Below the pieces are notes generated by a model. It was not told the origin of the DNA. It did not search any database and saw only the letters and a program-made list of their open reading frames with translations. From Clostridia bacterium (GTDB taxonomy: Bacteria > Bacillota > Clostridia > Christensenellales > CAG-138): 64,000 bases of DNA. Each line of letters begins with the position of its first letter. The stretch's first letter is position 1. Below, in pieces: positions 7,985 through 15,950 of this stretch. Both the position numbers and the translations under genes were made by a program. The stretch is taken from positions 319,476 to 383,475 of the forward strand of contig JAFWOT010000012.1 in assembly GCA_017509785.1 (NCBI GenBank), in the 5' to 3' direction.

Positions 7985-8508
7985 TCGGCCTCACCTCCTT
8001 CGATGAGCTCGATCGCGGTAAATGCGTCGGCAAGAGCGGCCTTGAACGCCTTGGAGGAGTAAGTAACGCCGGCGAAAGCGTCGACCCCCTGTATCGTGTC
8101 GGCTCCAAGACCGATGAAGTTGCCGGGATACTCCTCTCTGCCGAAATCCTTTGATTCGAAGTAGGAAGTCAGCTTGACGCCGACTATCTCATGATCCTTC
8201 GAAATGCCGACCGTGATGCCCATATCGCCGCTTGAATATGCCGACGTCGTTGAGAGAACCACTGCGTAATTCTCGCTGTTGATGACGTATACGACTTCCA
8301 CGGTGGAGGGAGTCCCCTCAGGAAGGGGGCTTATCTCACGGATGCTGTTTACGGCGGGAAGCACCGCGCGGAGCGACGCTTCGACCTTCTTCTGCCTCGC
8401 CTCCTCGATAACGGGAGCGGTGAACCCGTTAGTGACGGCGAGCAGCGCGGTCACGATGAGGCATATGACAGTCAGCACAATGACGCTCTTTAACTTATCG
8501 TTCTTCAT
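7981..8508 (-). CDS. rnfG: Rnf complex FMN-binding subunit RnfG
   Basis: 175 residues: a single N-terminal membrane helix and an extracytoplasmic FMN-binding domain. The covalent-flavin site is D-A-F-A-G-V-T-Y-S-S near residue 145. The threonine that accepts FMN through a phosphoester bond is kept, although the usual S-G-A-T reads A-G-V-T here. Attachment would need an ApbE flavin transferase, which is not in this window. The gene overlaps rnfD and rnfE by four bases each. Confidence 0.94.
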   Translation of the reverse strand: MKNDKLKSVIVLTVICLIVTALLAVTNGFTAPVIEEARQKKVEASLRAVLPAVNSIREISPLPEGTPSTVEVVYVINSENYAVVLSTTSAYSSGDMGITVGISKDHEIVGVKLTSYFESKDFGREEYPGNFIGLGADTIQGVDAFAGVTYSSKAFKAALADAFTAIELIEGGEAE

Positions 8509-9449
8509 GCTTTCACCTCCCCGAGGGGCTTGCGGCGGGTCGCCTTTTCAATATAGTTGGTAAGAATATTCATAAGAAGTATCGAGAACGATACGCCTTC
8601 GGGATATGCGCCGAACCGACGGATTATCACCGTCAGTACCGCGCAGCCGAGGCCGAACACCACCTTGCCGAGATCCGTCGTCGGGGTGGTGACGTAATCC
8701 GTCGCCATGAATATCGCGCCTATGAGAAGGCCGCCGGCGAGGATCTGATAGAGAGCGGTCTCGAAGCTCCCGTAAATGAGCCACGAAAGCAGGAATACGG
8801 CTCCGACGTACACGACGGGCGTATGCCATGTAATGACCCTCCTTACGAGCAGGTAGGCGAACCCGAGCACGAGCGCGATCGCGCAGGTCTCACCGATGGC
8901 GCCGCCCCTGAGGCCGAGTACCATATCGATGAGCGACGGAAGCGTTCCGACGCCCCCCTTCATTACAGCAAGAGGCGTCGGCGAGGCCACGGCGTCGACA
9001 ACGGGCTTTATCTCCGCAGTAACGCTCATGGCGTTCGAGAATGCGATCAGCATGAACACCCTCGCTGCGGCGGCGGGGTTTGCGAAGTTCTTTCCGAGCC
9101 CGCCGAAGAGGCATTTGATGACCACGATCGCGAACAGGCTCCCAATGACAGCGGGGTAGATATTTATCGCGGCGGGAAGATTGAGCCCCAGAATGAGCCC
9201 CGTAACGACGGCGGAAAGATCGCCTATGGTCTGTTTGCGCTTGACTATGAGGTTGAAGAGCGCTTCGCCCGCAAGACAGGAGGCTATGCAAACGCCCACA
9301 ACGAGAAGCGACCGAAGCCCGAATATGACCGTACCGGCGATGAGCGCGGGAACGAGGGCGATGATCACGTCGAGCATTATGCCGCGCGTGCTGCGGCCCG
9401 AAGTTATATGCGGAGAGACCGATACTATGAATTTATTATCGCTTTCCAT
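8505..9449 (-). CDS. rnfD: Rnf complex membrane subunit RnfD
   Basis: 314 residues with about nine membrane helices. The N terminus VSPHITSGRSTRGIMLDVI is typical of RnfD/NqrB. The flavinylation site is the threonine in SPTPLAVMKGG near residue 165, and MATDYVTTPTT near residue 255 is another conserved block. ATG at 9449 has AAGGAG ten bases upstream, and the longer in-frame start does not. RnfD forms the membrane path for ion and electron movement. Confidence 0.95.
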   Translation of the reverse strand: MESDNKFIVSVSPHITSGRSTRGIMLDVIIALVPALIAGTVIFGLRSLLVVGVCIASCLAGEALFNLIVKRKQTIGDLSAVVTGLILGLNLPAAINIYPAVIGSLFAIVVIKCLFGGLGKNFANPAAAARVFMLIAFSNAMSVTAEIKPVVDAVASPTPLAVMKGGVGTLPSLIDMVLGLRGGAIGETCAIALVLGFAYLLVRRVITWHTPVVYVGAVFLLSWLIYGSFETALYQILAGGLLIGAIFMATDYVTTPTTDLGKVVFGLGCAVLTVIIRRFGAYPEGVSFSILLMNILTNYIEKATRRKPLGEVKA

Positions 9450-9454
9450 GCGGC

Positions 9455-10780
9455 TTACACTCCTTTCATGGAATCCTGCCACTCACGCAGGACGAGCTTC
9501 GCGAGCTTATGTCTCTGCACGATCGGCTGATTTGCGGGGCAGATGAACGAGCAGGCTCCGCATTCCATGCAGAGATTGACCCTCTGCTTATAAAGGGAAG
9601 CCCCGTCCCGGTTATTATAGGCCTTGGCGATCGCGGGAGGGTTGAGCCGCATCGGGCAATGGTTGACGCAATTCCCGCAGCGGATGCAGGGAGTCTCCTT
9701 CCGGACTTCGGAATCCTTCCTGTTAAATGCGAGAACGGCGTTGGTGTTCTTGAGTATAGGCGCGTCGAGATCCGGCACAGCGGTGCCCATCATGGGCCCT
9801 CCGTAAAGGAGCTTGCCGGGTTCCTCCTTAAAGCCGCCGCAGAACTCGAACACGTCGCGCAGCCTCGTCCCTATCGGGACGAACAGGTTCTTCGGCTCCT
9901 TCACGGCGGAACCGTCTACCGTCACGAGCTTTTCAACGAGCGGCATACCCGTTTCGATATACATTTCGATATTGGCAAGGGTCGTGACGTTCATTATGAC
10001 GACGCCGACGTCCAGCGGGAGCTTCCCCTCGGGGACTATCCTGCCCGTCGTATTGTAGATGAGCACCTTCTCGCCGCCCTGCGGGTACATGGGCGGAAGG
10101 CTCTTTACGATTATGTTCTTATCGCCCGTGAATCTCTGAGAAAGGGTCTTTATCGAAAGCGGCTTGTTGTTTTCTATGCCTATATAGGCCGCCTTGGGAT
10201 TCAGATAGCCGACGATCCTGCGGACGCCCCTCTCGACGAGATCGGTATAGTCGAGCATCGTGCGAGTGTCGCTCGTTATGTAGGGCTCGCATTCCGCGCC
10301 GTTTATGACGAAATATTCCGCCCGGCTTATATCATCGATAGCAAGCTTGACGGAAGTCGGGAATCCCGCTCCGCCGAGGCCTACGATCCCGCTTGCGCGG
10401 ATCGCCTCGGTAAGCTGAGCGAGCGATTCGACCTTCGGCGGGGTGATGCCCTCATACGGACGCATCTCGCCGTCTGATTCTATAAACACGGCGGGGGCGC
10501 GCCTGCCGTTGCTGAGGACTATGTCCTCTACCTTCTTGACCGTCCCCGAAATGCTGGCGTGAACGGGAGCCGAAATAAAGCCGCCGGATTCCGCGATGAG
10601 CTGACCGACAGCGACCTTATCTCCGGCTTTGACTATCGGCTTGGCCGGAGCGCCTATATGCATCACGGTCGGGATCACGACCGAAGAGGGCGGATCCATT
10701 TTGACCGCGGGCATTAGGGCGGTATTCTTCCTATGCGGAACGTGGACGCCCCTCAGGGCGCCGAACAGACGATTTGGCAT
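9455..10780 (-). CDS. rnfC: Rnf complex NADH-interacting subunit RnfC
   Basis: 441 residues, soluble. An RnfC N-terminal barrel is followed by an NADH/FMN-binding region (VGLGGAGFPTSVKL near residue 120, INGAECEPYITSD near 155), a SLBB domain, and two [4Fe-4S] motifs, CIRCGNCVNHCP and CMECGACSFICP, near the C terminus. It is the site of NAD+ reduction. It is the first gene of rnfCDGEAB, 78 bases downstream of the predicted transcription start. ATG 10780 has GGAG nine bases upstream. The Rnf operon points to ferredoxin-based energy conservation. Confidence 0.96.
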   Translation of the reverse strand: MPNRLFGALRGVHVPHRKNTALMPAVKMDPPSSVVIPTVMHIGAPAKPIVKAGDKVAVGQLIAESGGFISAPVHASISGTVKKVEDIVLSNGRRAPAVFIESDGEMRPYEGITPPKVESLAQLTEAIRASGIVGLGGAGFPTSVKLAIDDISRAEYFVINGAECEPYITSDTRTMLDYTDLVERGVRRIVGYLNPKAAYIGIENNKPLSIKTLSQRFTGDKNIIVKSLPPMYPQGGEKVLIYNTTGRIVPEGKLPLDVGVVIMNVTTLANIEMYIETGMPLVEKLVTVDGSAVKEPKNLFVPIGTRLRDVFEFCGGFKEEPGKLLYGGPMMGTAVPDLDAPILKNTNAVLAFNRKDSEVRKETPCIRCGNCVNHCPMRLNPPAIAKAYNNRDGASLYKQRVNLCMECGACSFICPANQPIVQRHKLAKLVLREWQDSMKGV

Positions 10781-10864
10781 CTTTTCTCCAATCTGCCGCA
10801 GAGCGGCGCACGGAATGACGTGAACTGCGAAAACCGAGCCGGGCAAACCCGGGCTCACTTATAT

Positions 10865-10893
10865 ATTTTATCATCCCGTATACTATATGTCAA
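10865..10893 (-). promoter_or_regulatory. Sigma-A promoter of the rnf operon
   Basis: On the minus strand a perfect -35 TTGACA (10893-10888), 17-bp spacer, and -10 TAAAAT (10870-10865), giving a start near 10858 and a ~78-base leader. It is back to back with the promoter of the DUF3810 gene. Confidence 0.88.
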
Positions 10894-10922
10894 TGTTTTT
10901 TTGTATTCGAGCGAATGCGATA

Positions 10923-10950
10923 TTGAGTATTTTTCCGGTCGTGGTATAAT
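10923..10950 (+). promoter_or_regulatory. Promoter of the DUF3810 gene
   Basis: -35 TTGAGT (10923-10928), 16-bp spacer, perfect -10 TATAAT (10945-10950), about 25 bases before the GTG start at 10982. Confidence 0.8.
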
Positions 10951-10981
10951 ATAGCATAACGAAAAAAACGGGAGGGCAATC

Positions 10982-12154
10982 GTGAGAAGGAAAACGATCC
11001 CGGGTCAGCTCCTGCGCCTGCTCCAGCTGATCTCTCTGGGTGTGCTTTACTTATTCATCAGGCTTGCGGCCGGGTCGCCCATGGTCGTCGAGACCTTCTA
11101 TTCCCAGAAGGTCTATCCTTTCATACGCAATGCGGTCAGCGCTGTGACGCGGGTGCTCCCCTTCGCTCTCGCGGAATTCTTGCTTTTGGGTCTTTTGCTG
11201 CTTGCCGCCGTCTTCCTCATAGTCAGGATCGTTCGTCTGCTGTTCCTTCGGAAGGAAGCGCTTGTAAAGCTCGTATCGACAGTCATCACGATAGTGCTGA
11301 CCTGCTCGTATCTCATAATACTCTTCTATATCATGTGGGGTTTCAACCTTTACAGACAGCCCATTGCAGAAAAACTCGATCTGCCGGAAAGGGAATACTC
11401 CGTCGCGGAGCTCGAGTCTGTCTGCCGCGATCTCTTATCAAAAGCGGAGGAAGCAAGGCTCGGCGTTTCGCTGGATGAGAACGGCATATTTACAGGGGAT
11501 CCGGAAGCGCTGAAGGATTCCGTGACGGCGGCCTATTCTCTCTTCGGGGCGAGCAGGCCCTCGTTCAAGGCAGACGTGCCGAAATTCAAATCCCCCGCGT
11601 TCGCGGAAATGCTCTCGCGCTGCGGGATATCCGGCATTTACGTCTTCCTTACGGAGGAGCCTGTGCTCAACACGGACGAACCCTTCCTCTTTGCCCCCTT
11701 CTGCGCCGCGCATGAGACAGCCCACTATCTCGGCTACGCCCGTGAGGAGGAAGCGAACTTCATCGCCCTTCTCGTCTGCATGGATTCCGATTCCGCGGAG
11801 CTCAGGTATTCGGGGTATCTCCATGCGCTTCTCAACTGCGCGGAGGCCCTTTACGACAGGGACCCGGGCGCGTATGCCGCCCTTCGTTCCGATTATTCCG
11901 AAGGGATCCTCGCGGATATCCGCTGCTATAATGATTACTACGCAAAATACAGATCGGGCAGGCTTTATTCCGCCTCGCAGGATCTGAACGACAGTTACCT
12001 CAAATTCAATGGAGAAGAAAAGGGCACCCGCTCCTATAAGGAGGACGTTGCCCTGATAATGCGTTATTACGACAGCCGCCGATTCTTTCAGCCTGCGGCC
12101 TCCGCGCTGATATCGAGAGTTCCGTTGAGGTTCCAGACGAGTATCAGTTCCTGA
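10982..12154 (+). CDS. DUF3810 family membrane-bound putative zinc metallopeptidase
   Basis: 390 residues. Three N-terminal membrane helices (about 14-32, 58-85, 96-120) precede a soluble domain with HETAHYLGYAREEEANF near residue 248. Two histidines and a downstream glutamate are spaced as in HExxH-type zinc peptidases, although the fourth and fifth positions read A-H. This is the DUF3810 signature, and no substrate is established for the family. The GTG start at 10982 has GGGAGGG eight bases upstream. The last 67 bases overlap the convergent lipoprotein gene, so the C-terminal ~22 residues may not be conserved. Confidence 0.85.
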   Translation: MRRKTIPGQLLRLLQLISLGVLYLFIRLAAGSPMVVETFYSQKVYPFIRNAVSAVTRVLPFALAEFLLLGLLLLAAVFLIVRIVRLLFLRKEALVKLVSTVITIVLTCSYLIILFYIMWGFNLYRQPIAEKLDLPEREYSVAELESVCRDLLSKAEEARLGVSLDENGIFTGDPEALKDSVTAAYSLFGASRPSFKADVPKFKSPAFAEMLSRCGISGIYVFLTEEPVLNTDEPFLFAPFCAAHETAHYLGYAREEEANFIALLVCMDSDSAELRYSGYLHALLNCAEALYDRDPGAYAALRSDYSEGILADIRCYNDYYAKYRSGRLYSASQDLNDSYLKFNGEEKGTRSYKEDVALIMRYYDSRRFFQPAASALISRVPLRFQTSISS

Positions 12155-12510
12155 CCGTTCCTCGTGAATTCGGGGACCGCGCTCATACCCTCCGTCACCC
12201 AGATGGCGGAGTTTTCTTTTAGTTTGAATCCTGCGGAGCGAAGCTCTTCAACGTAGGCCTCGAACGCCTCCTGCGGAACGGCTACGAAGGAGACCACCGT
12301 TCGATCGTCATCAAAATAGATATTGTCGAACACTCCGGTCATCGTGAACCGGGGTATCCCGTCAAGTGAATCGTGCTCGTCCCATTTTGCGAGCACCTCG
12401 GGGTCGTCGGCGGTGAGGAGCTTAGTTTCGCCGCCGTTCCCGCTGCAAGCACAGATCATGCATACGGCAAGAACAACTGCCGCGATCAGCAGAGCTGAAA
12501 ACCTTTTCAT
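12088..12510 (-). CDS. Small putative lipoprotein of unknown function
   Basis: 140 residues. The signal peptide (MKRFSALLIAAVVLAVCMIC) ends in a lipobox-like C-A-C, with lipidation probable at one of the cysteines near residue 20-22. The mature part contains MTGVFDNIYFDDDRTVVSFV and a pattern of alternating beta and helix segments, but I recognise no family. ATG 12510 is preceded by AAAGGA about ten bases upstream. The 3' end overlaps the DUF3810 gene by 67 bases tail to tail. Confidence 0.72.
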   Translation of the reverse strand: MKRFSALLIAAVVLAVCMICACSGNGGETKLLTADDPEVLAKWDEHDSLDGIPRFTMTGVFDNIYFDDDRTVVSFVAVPQEAFEAYVEELRSAGFKLKENSAIWVTEGMSAVPEFTRNGQELILVWNLNGTLDISAEAAG

Positions 12511-12544
12511 AAGATCGTCGGATCCTTTCTTCTTTATCGGGCTA

Positions 12545-12573
12545 ATTTTATCACGTTCCGGGGAGCGCCGCAA
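12545..12573 (-). promoter_or_regulatory. Probable promoter of the lipoprotein gene
   Basis: Minus strand: -35 TTGCGG (12573-12568), 17-bp spacer, -10 TAAAAT (12550-12545), with a ~28-base leader to the ATG at 12510. Confidence 0.6.
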
Positions 12574-12639
12574 CGGATTTTTGAATAAATCGCCCCCAAA
12601 TGCGAAAAATAGTACGGCATCAGTTATTTTGGAGGGGCC

Positions 12640-13350
12640 ATGCCGACTCTTTTTATAAGAACGATATTCATCTACCTTACGGTGTTTGCCGTGATACGCA
12701 TAATGGGCAAGCGTCAGTTATCCGATATGCAGCCTTTCGATCTCGTCGTCACGATACTGATAGCCGACGTTGCCTCGGAGCCCATCTCCGATCCTGCCGT
12801 TCCGCTGTCCTATGGAGTCATACCTATACTCGCGCTTTTTCTTATGCATAAGGCGGCGGCGCTTCTCTCTCTCAGATCGGAGAGGATGCGCAGGGTCATT
12901 TGCGGGGAACCGCTGATAGTCATATCAAACGGAGTCGTGCTTGAGGGAGCGCTCCGCGCCGCGGATTTCACGCTGGACGATCTTACGGAGCAGCTTCGCG
13001 CAAAGGACGTTTTCTCTTTTTCTCAGGCGAAATACTGCATACTCGAAACGAACGGCGCTATCAGCGTCGTCAGATCCGGGAACGCACCTCGCAAAGAAGA
13101 GGACTCCTCCCCCGCCGTTACCGTCGTCTCCGACGGAAAGCTCCGTGAAAAGGCGCTTCGATCTGTGGGCATGAGCAGAGAAAAGCTCGACCTTGCTTTG
13201 AGCGCCTTCGCCTTCTGCGGGATCGGGGATTGCTTCTTTGTCTGCTTCGAATCCGACGGAACTCTCCACGTTCAGCTGAAGGAGAGGCGCGGAGGACAGC
13301 CCGAAAGGTACTTTATAAAGGCGGATCTCTATGAAGAACGGAAGCTTTAA
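12640..13350 (+). CDS. DUF421 (YetF/YcaP-type) membrane protein
   Basis: 236 residues. Three N-terminal membrane helices contain the family signature MGKRQLSDMQPFDLVVTIL (residues 22-40). The cytosolic part contains EPLIVISNGVVLEGALR and a second domain with SFSQAKYCILETNGAISVV, as in YetF proteins. The function is not known; some homologues are spore or stress proteins. TTGGAGGGG sits just before the ATG. The gene overlaps the following DUF4363 gene by 20 bases, and the DUF421-DUF4363 pairing recurs in Clostridia. Confidence 0.88.
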   Translation: MPTLFIRTIFIYLTVFAVIRIMGKRQLSDMQPFDLVVTILIADVASEPISDPAVPLSYGVIPILALFLMHKAAALLSLRSERMRRVICGEPLIVISNGVVLEGALRAADFTLDDLTEQLRAKDVFSFSQAKYCILETNGAISVVRSGNAPRKEEDSSPAVTVVSDGKLREKALRSVGMSREKLDLALSAFAFCGIGDCFFVCFESDGTLHVQLKERRGGQPERYFIKADLYEERKL

Positions 13351-13741
13351 AAGGATAAAGGCCGTCTCCGCTCTCGGGACGGCGCTGGCGGCGATCATCA
13401 TTGCGTTCGCGTGTATCTGCCCCACTGCGCTGCTGCGCGGGCTCAAAAGAGAGACTGAGCGGGATTCGGAAGAATGCATACGGGCCGTGTTAGCGGATGA
13501 TCCGGCGCGGGCGGCAATGCTCCTGTCGGATATCCGGGAGACGCTCCTGAAGTACCGTTCACGGCTCCTTACGACTTTCGACCACGACGAAATAGAGGAG
13601 CTCTTCTACGCGGTCGATACCGCATATGAATTGGCCTTGGCCGGGGATAAGGCTCAGCTTCTGACGGAGCTGACAGCCTTCCGAACGAAGCTGGAATTCC
13701 TTCTTTACACGAACAGGGCCGGTCTTGAAAACCTCTTATGA
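13331..13741 (+). CDS. DUF4363 family protein
   Basis: 136 residues. One N-terminal membrane helix (AVSALGTALAAIIIAFACIC) precedes a helical exported domain with many acidic and leucine residues, for example DHDEIEELFYAVDTAYELA. Together with its overlap onto the DUF421 gene, this matches the DUF4363 family, which has no known activity. The start lies inside the 3' end of the upstream gene, with AAGGCGGA seven bases before it, so the two are translationally coupled. Confidence 0.78.
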   Translation: MKNGSFKRIKAVSALGTALAAIIIAFACICPTALLRGLKRETERDSEECIRAVLADDPARAAMLLSDIRETLLKYRSRLLTTFDHDEIEELFYAVDTAYELALAGDKAQLLTELTAFRTKLEFLLYTNRAGLENLL

Positions 13742-13743
13742 AA

Positions 13744-13763
13744 AAGGCAGGTTGCCCTGCCTT
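13744..13763. terminator. Bidirectional hairpin between convergent genes
   Basis: A perfect 8-bp stem AAGGCAGG/CCTGCCTT with loop TTGC, flanked by AAAA on the left and ACTTT on the right. It lies between the DUF4363 stop and the stop of the minus-strand beta-helix gene. Confidence 0.75.
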
Positions 13764-13767
13764 ACTT

Positions 13768-14427
13768 TCACTGTTTGGGAACGACGTCGTTCTCGTCCTT
13801 ATAGATGCTGTTGCCGGGTATGACGCCGCGCACCCGCGAAACGGGATAGATATTGGTGTTCCTGCCTATCACGGTTCCGGGATTCAAAACGGAGTTGCAT
13901 CCCACCTCGACGAGATCGCCGAGCATCGCGCCGAATTTCTTCCTGCCGGTGGGGATATGCTCCTCCTCCGCCTTTACGACGACGAGCGTCCGATCGCTCT
14001 TTACGTTGGAAGTGATCGATCCGGCCCCCATGTGGGATCTGTAGCCGAGTATGGAATCGCCCACGTAATTATAATGCGGGGTCTGGACGTTATCGAAAAG
14101 GATCACGTTCTTGAGCTCGACGGAATTCCCGACGACGGCGTTCCTTCCGACTATGGCGCTCCCGCGGATGAACGCGCAGTGGCGCACCTCCGCCCCGTGG
14201 TCGATTATGCAGGGCGAGCCTATATAAGCGGACGGGAAAACTTTTGCGTCCTTCGCTATCCATACGCCCGGCTCGGGGTTATCGAATTCCTCAGCGGGAA
14301 GGGTGTTTCCGAGTTTGAGTATGAAATCCTTTATATCGTCAAGCACCTCCCAGGGGTAGGTTCTGCCCTTGAAAAGCTCCGCCGCGATCGTATGCTCAAG
14401 ATCGAAAAGATCGTTTACAGTATACAT
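13768..14427 (-). CDS. Left-handed beta-helix nucleotidyltransferase-like protein
   Basis: 219 residues from ATG 14427, which has GAGG nine bases upstream; a GTG four codons earlier is the alternative. Hexapeptide-type repeats run from about residue 55 to 205, with blocks such as AYIGSPCIIDHGAEVRHCAF, AIVGRNAVVGNSVELKNVI and GAMLGDLVEVGCNSVLNPGT. This resembles the C-terminal acyltransferase half of GlmU without its pyrophosphorylase domain. In Clostridia such proteins are often called UDP-GlcNAc pyrophosphorylase-related. It lies eight bases after the glmM stop on the same transcript, so a role in UDP-GlcNAc formation is plausible, but the missing N-terminal domain leaves the reaction open. 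Confidence 0.8.
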   Translation of the reverse strand: MYTVNDLFDLEHTIAAELFKGRTYPWEVLDDIKDFILKLGNTLPAEEFDNPEPGVWIAKDAKVFPSAYIGSPCIIDHGAEVRHCAFIRGSAIVGRNAVVGNSVELKNVILFDNVQTPHYNYVGDSILGYRSHMGAGSITSNVKSDRTLVVVKAEEEHIPTGRKKFGAMLGDLVEVGCNSVLNPGTVIGRNTNIYPVSRVRGVIPGNSIYKDENDVVPKQ

Positions 14428-14435
14428 GGCGCGCC

Positions 14436-15788
14436 TCACTTAACGGCGATGAGGAGGCCCTTTCGACGCATCACGTCGATGACCTCATCAACCTTGCTCT
14501 CGCAAAGCTCATGGGAGGGCGCTTCCACCATTACGCGGAGCACGGGTTCCGTGCCGGATTTCCTCAGAAGGATCCTGCCGTTGGAGCCGAGCTCTTCCGT
14601 GACCTTTTCTACCGCGGCTGTCACGTCGGGGTCGGCAAGAGTACCGTCCTTATCGGTGACGCGGACGTTCTTCAAAACCTGCGGATAAACCTCGAGATCC
14701 TCCGTCAGCTCGGAGAGCGGGAGCTTCCTGTCGAGCATGACCTGCATGACCTTTATAGCCGTGATAAGACCGTCGCCCGTCGTGGCGTACTTCGAGAAGA
14801 TTATGTGTCCGGACTGCTCCCCTCCGAGCATATGGCCGTTTTTGCGCATGTTCTCATAGACGTACTTATCGCCGACGGCGGTCTTTTCGTAAGCGATGCC
14901 GCATGCGTCAAAGGCTTTATAAAGCCCGAAGTTCGACATGACCGTGGTGACTACGGTGTTGTTTGCGAGAGAGCCGCGCGCCTTCATATGCCTTCCGCAG
15001 AGATAGAGAATGGCGTCGCCGTTGACGATCTCGCCCTTTTCGTTGACGGCAAGGCACCTGTCGGCATCGCCGTCGAAAGCGAAGCCGGCGTCAAGATGCT
15101 TCTCCCGCACGAGGGTGCGGAGCGCTTCCATATGTGTGGAGCCGCAGTCGCGGTTTATGTTCGTACCGTCGGGCGTGTTGCCTATGACGTATGTCTCCGC
15201 GCCGAGAGCGTCGAATACAGATTTCGCTATCGCCCAGGTGCTGCCGTTCGCGCAATCGAGCCCGATGCGCTTGCCGCTGTAGGAATGGGTCGCAAGGGAG
15301 ATCACGTAGCCGATATAGCGATTGCGCCCCGCGGCATAATCTATTGCACGGCCGATGTTTTCGCCCGTGGCGTATGGAGGCTCGGGCACGGCGTCGTCAA
15401 GATAGCGCTCTATCTCCGTGATGACCTCCTCCTCCATCTTTTCGCCGCGTGAATTGAGAAGCTTTATCCCGTTATCGTGGAAGGCATTGTGCGAGGCGGA
15501 TATCATGATCCCGCAGTCGAAATCATCGACCCTCGCTATGTAGGAAACGCTCGGGGTCGTCGTAACGTGCATGAGATACACGTCCGCTCCGGAGGAGGTG
15601 AGCCCCGCCGTCAGCGCGCATTCGTACATATAGCTCGAAAGCCTGGTATCCTTGCCGATAACGACCTTGCACTGCTTGTTCCTCTCGAAATAATGTCCGA
15701 GGAATCGCCCGATTTTGAAGGCATGTTCGACGGTTAGATCCACGTTAGCTTCGCCGCGGAAACCGTCTGTACCGAAATACTTTGCCAT
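14436..15788 (-). CDS. glmM: Phosphoglucosamine mutase
   Basis: 450 residues, standard for GlmM. It converts glucosamine-6-phosphate to glucosamine-1-phosphate for peptidoglycan precursor synthesis. The phosphoserine loop GIMISASHNAFHDNGIK (from about residue 94), the metal loop DGDADRC, the sugar loop GGEQSGH and the phosphate-binding RKSGTEPVLRV near the C terminus are all present. The ATG at 15788 (MAKYFGTDGFRG) has AAGGAG upstream. It leads a two-gene unit with the beta-helix protein. Confidence 0.95.
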   Translation of the reverse strand: MAKYFGTDGFRGEANVDLTVEHAFKIGRFLGHYFERNKQCKVVIGKDTRLSSYMYECALTAGLTSSGADVYLMHVTTTPSVSYIARVDDFDCGIMISASHNAFHDNGIKLLNSRGEKMEEEVITEIERYLDDAVPEPPYATGENIGRAIDYAAGRNRYIGYVISLATHSYSGKRIGLDCANGSTWAIAKSVFDALGAETYVIGNTPDGTNINRDCGSTHMEALRTLVREKHLDAGFAFDGDADRCLAVNEKGEIVNGDAILYLCGRHMKARGSLANNTVVTTVMSNFGLYKAFDACGIAYEKTAVGDKYVYENMRKNGHMLGGEQSGHIIFSKYATTGDGLITAIKVMQVMLDRKLPLSELTEDLEVYPQVLKNVRVTDKDGTLADPDVTAAVEKVTEELGSNGRILLRKSGTEPVLRVMVEAPSHELCESKVDEVIDVMRRKGLLIAVK

Positions 15789-15839
15789 ATTCGATCTCCT
15801 TATGATTAAATGGGCATAACGCCCCAATTATCAAAACGG

Positions 15840-15868
15840 ATTATACCACAGAGAACCGTCGTAATCAA
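15840..15868 (-). promoter_or_regulatory. Sigma-A promoter of glmM
   Basis: Minus strand: -35 TTGATT (15868-15863), 17-bp spacer, perfect -10 TATAAT (15845-15840), ~45-base leader to ATG 15788. The leader shows no glmS-type ribozyme or other recognisable riboswitch. Confidence 0.85.
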
Positions 15869-15892
15869 GGCATCTGTATTACAAAAAACGGA

Positions 15893-15921
15893 TTGAAATC
15901 GACATTAAAATGGAGTATCAT
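15893..15921 (+). promoter_or_regulatory. Promoter of the S11 peptidase-like gene
   Basis: -35 TTGAAA (15893-15898), 17-bp spacer, -10 TATCAT (15916-15921), 29 bases before ATG 15951, which has AAAGGAGGA upstream. Confidence 0.78.
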
Positions 15922-15950
15922 ATCATAAGACCCACGCAAAAGGAGGAAGC

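Noticed and set aside
13738..14688. 316-codon open frame on the plus strand
   Set aside because: Antisense to the beta-helix gene and the glmM end; no motif, and the start lies in a terminator.
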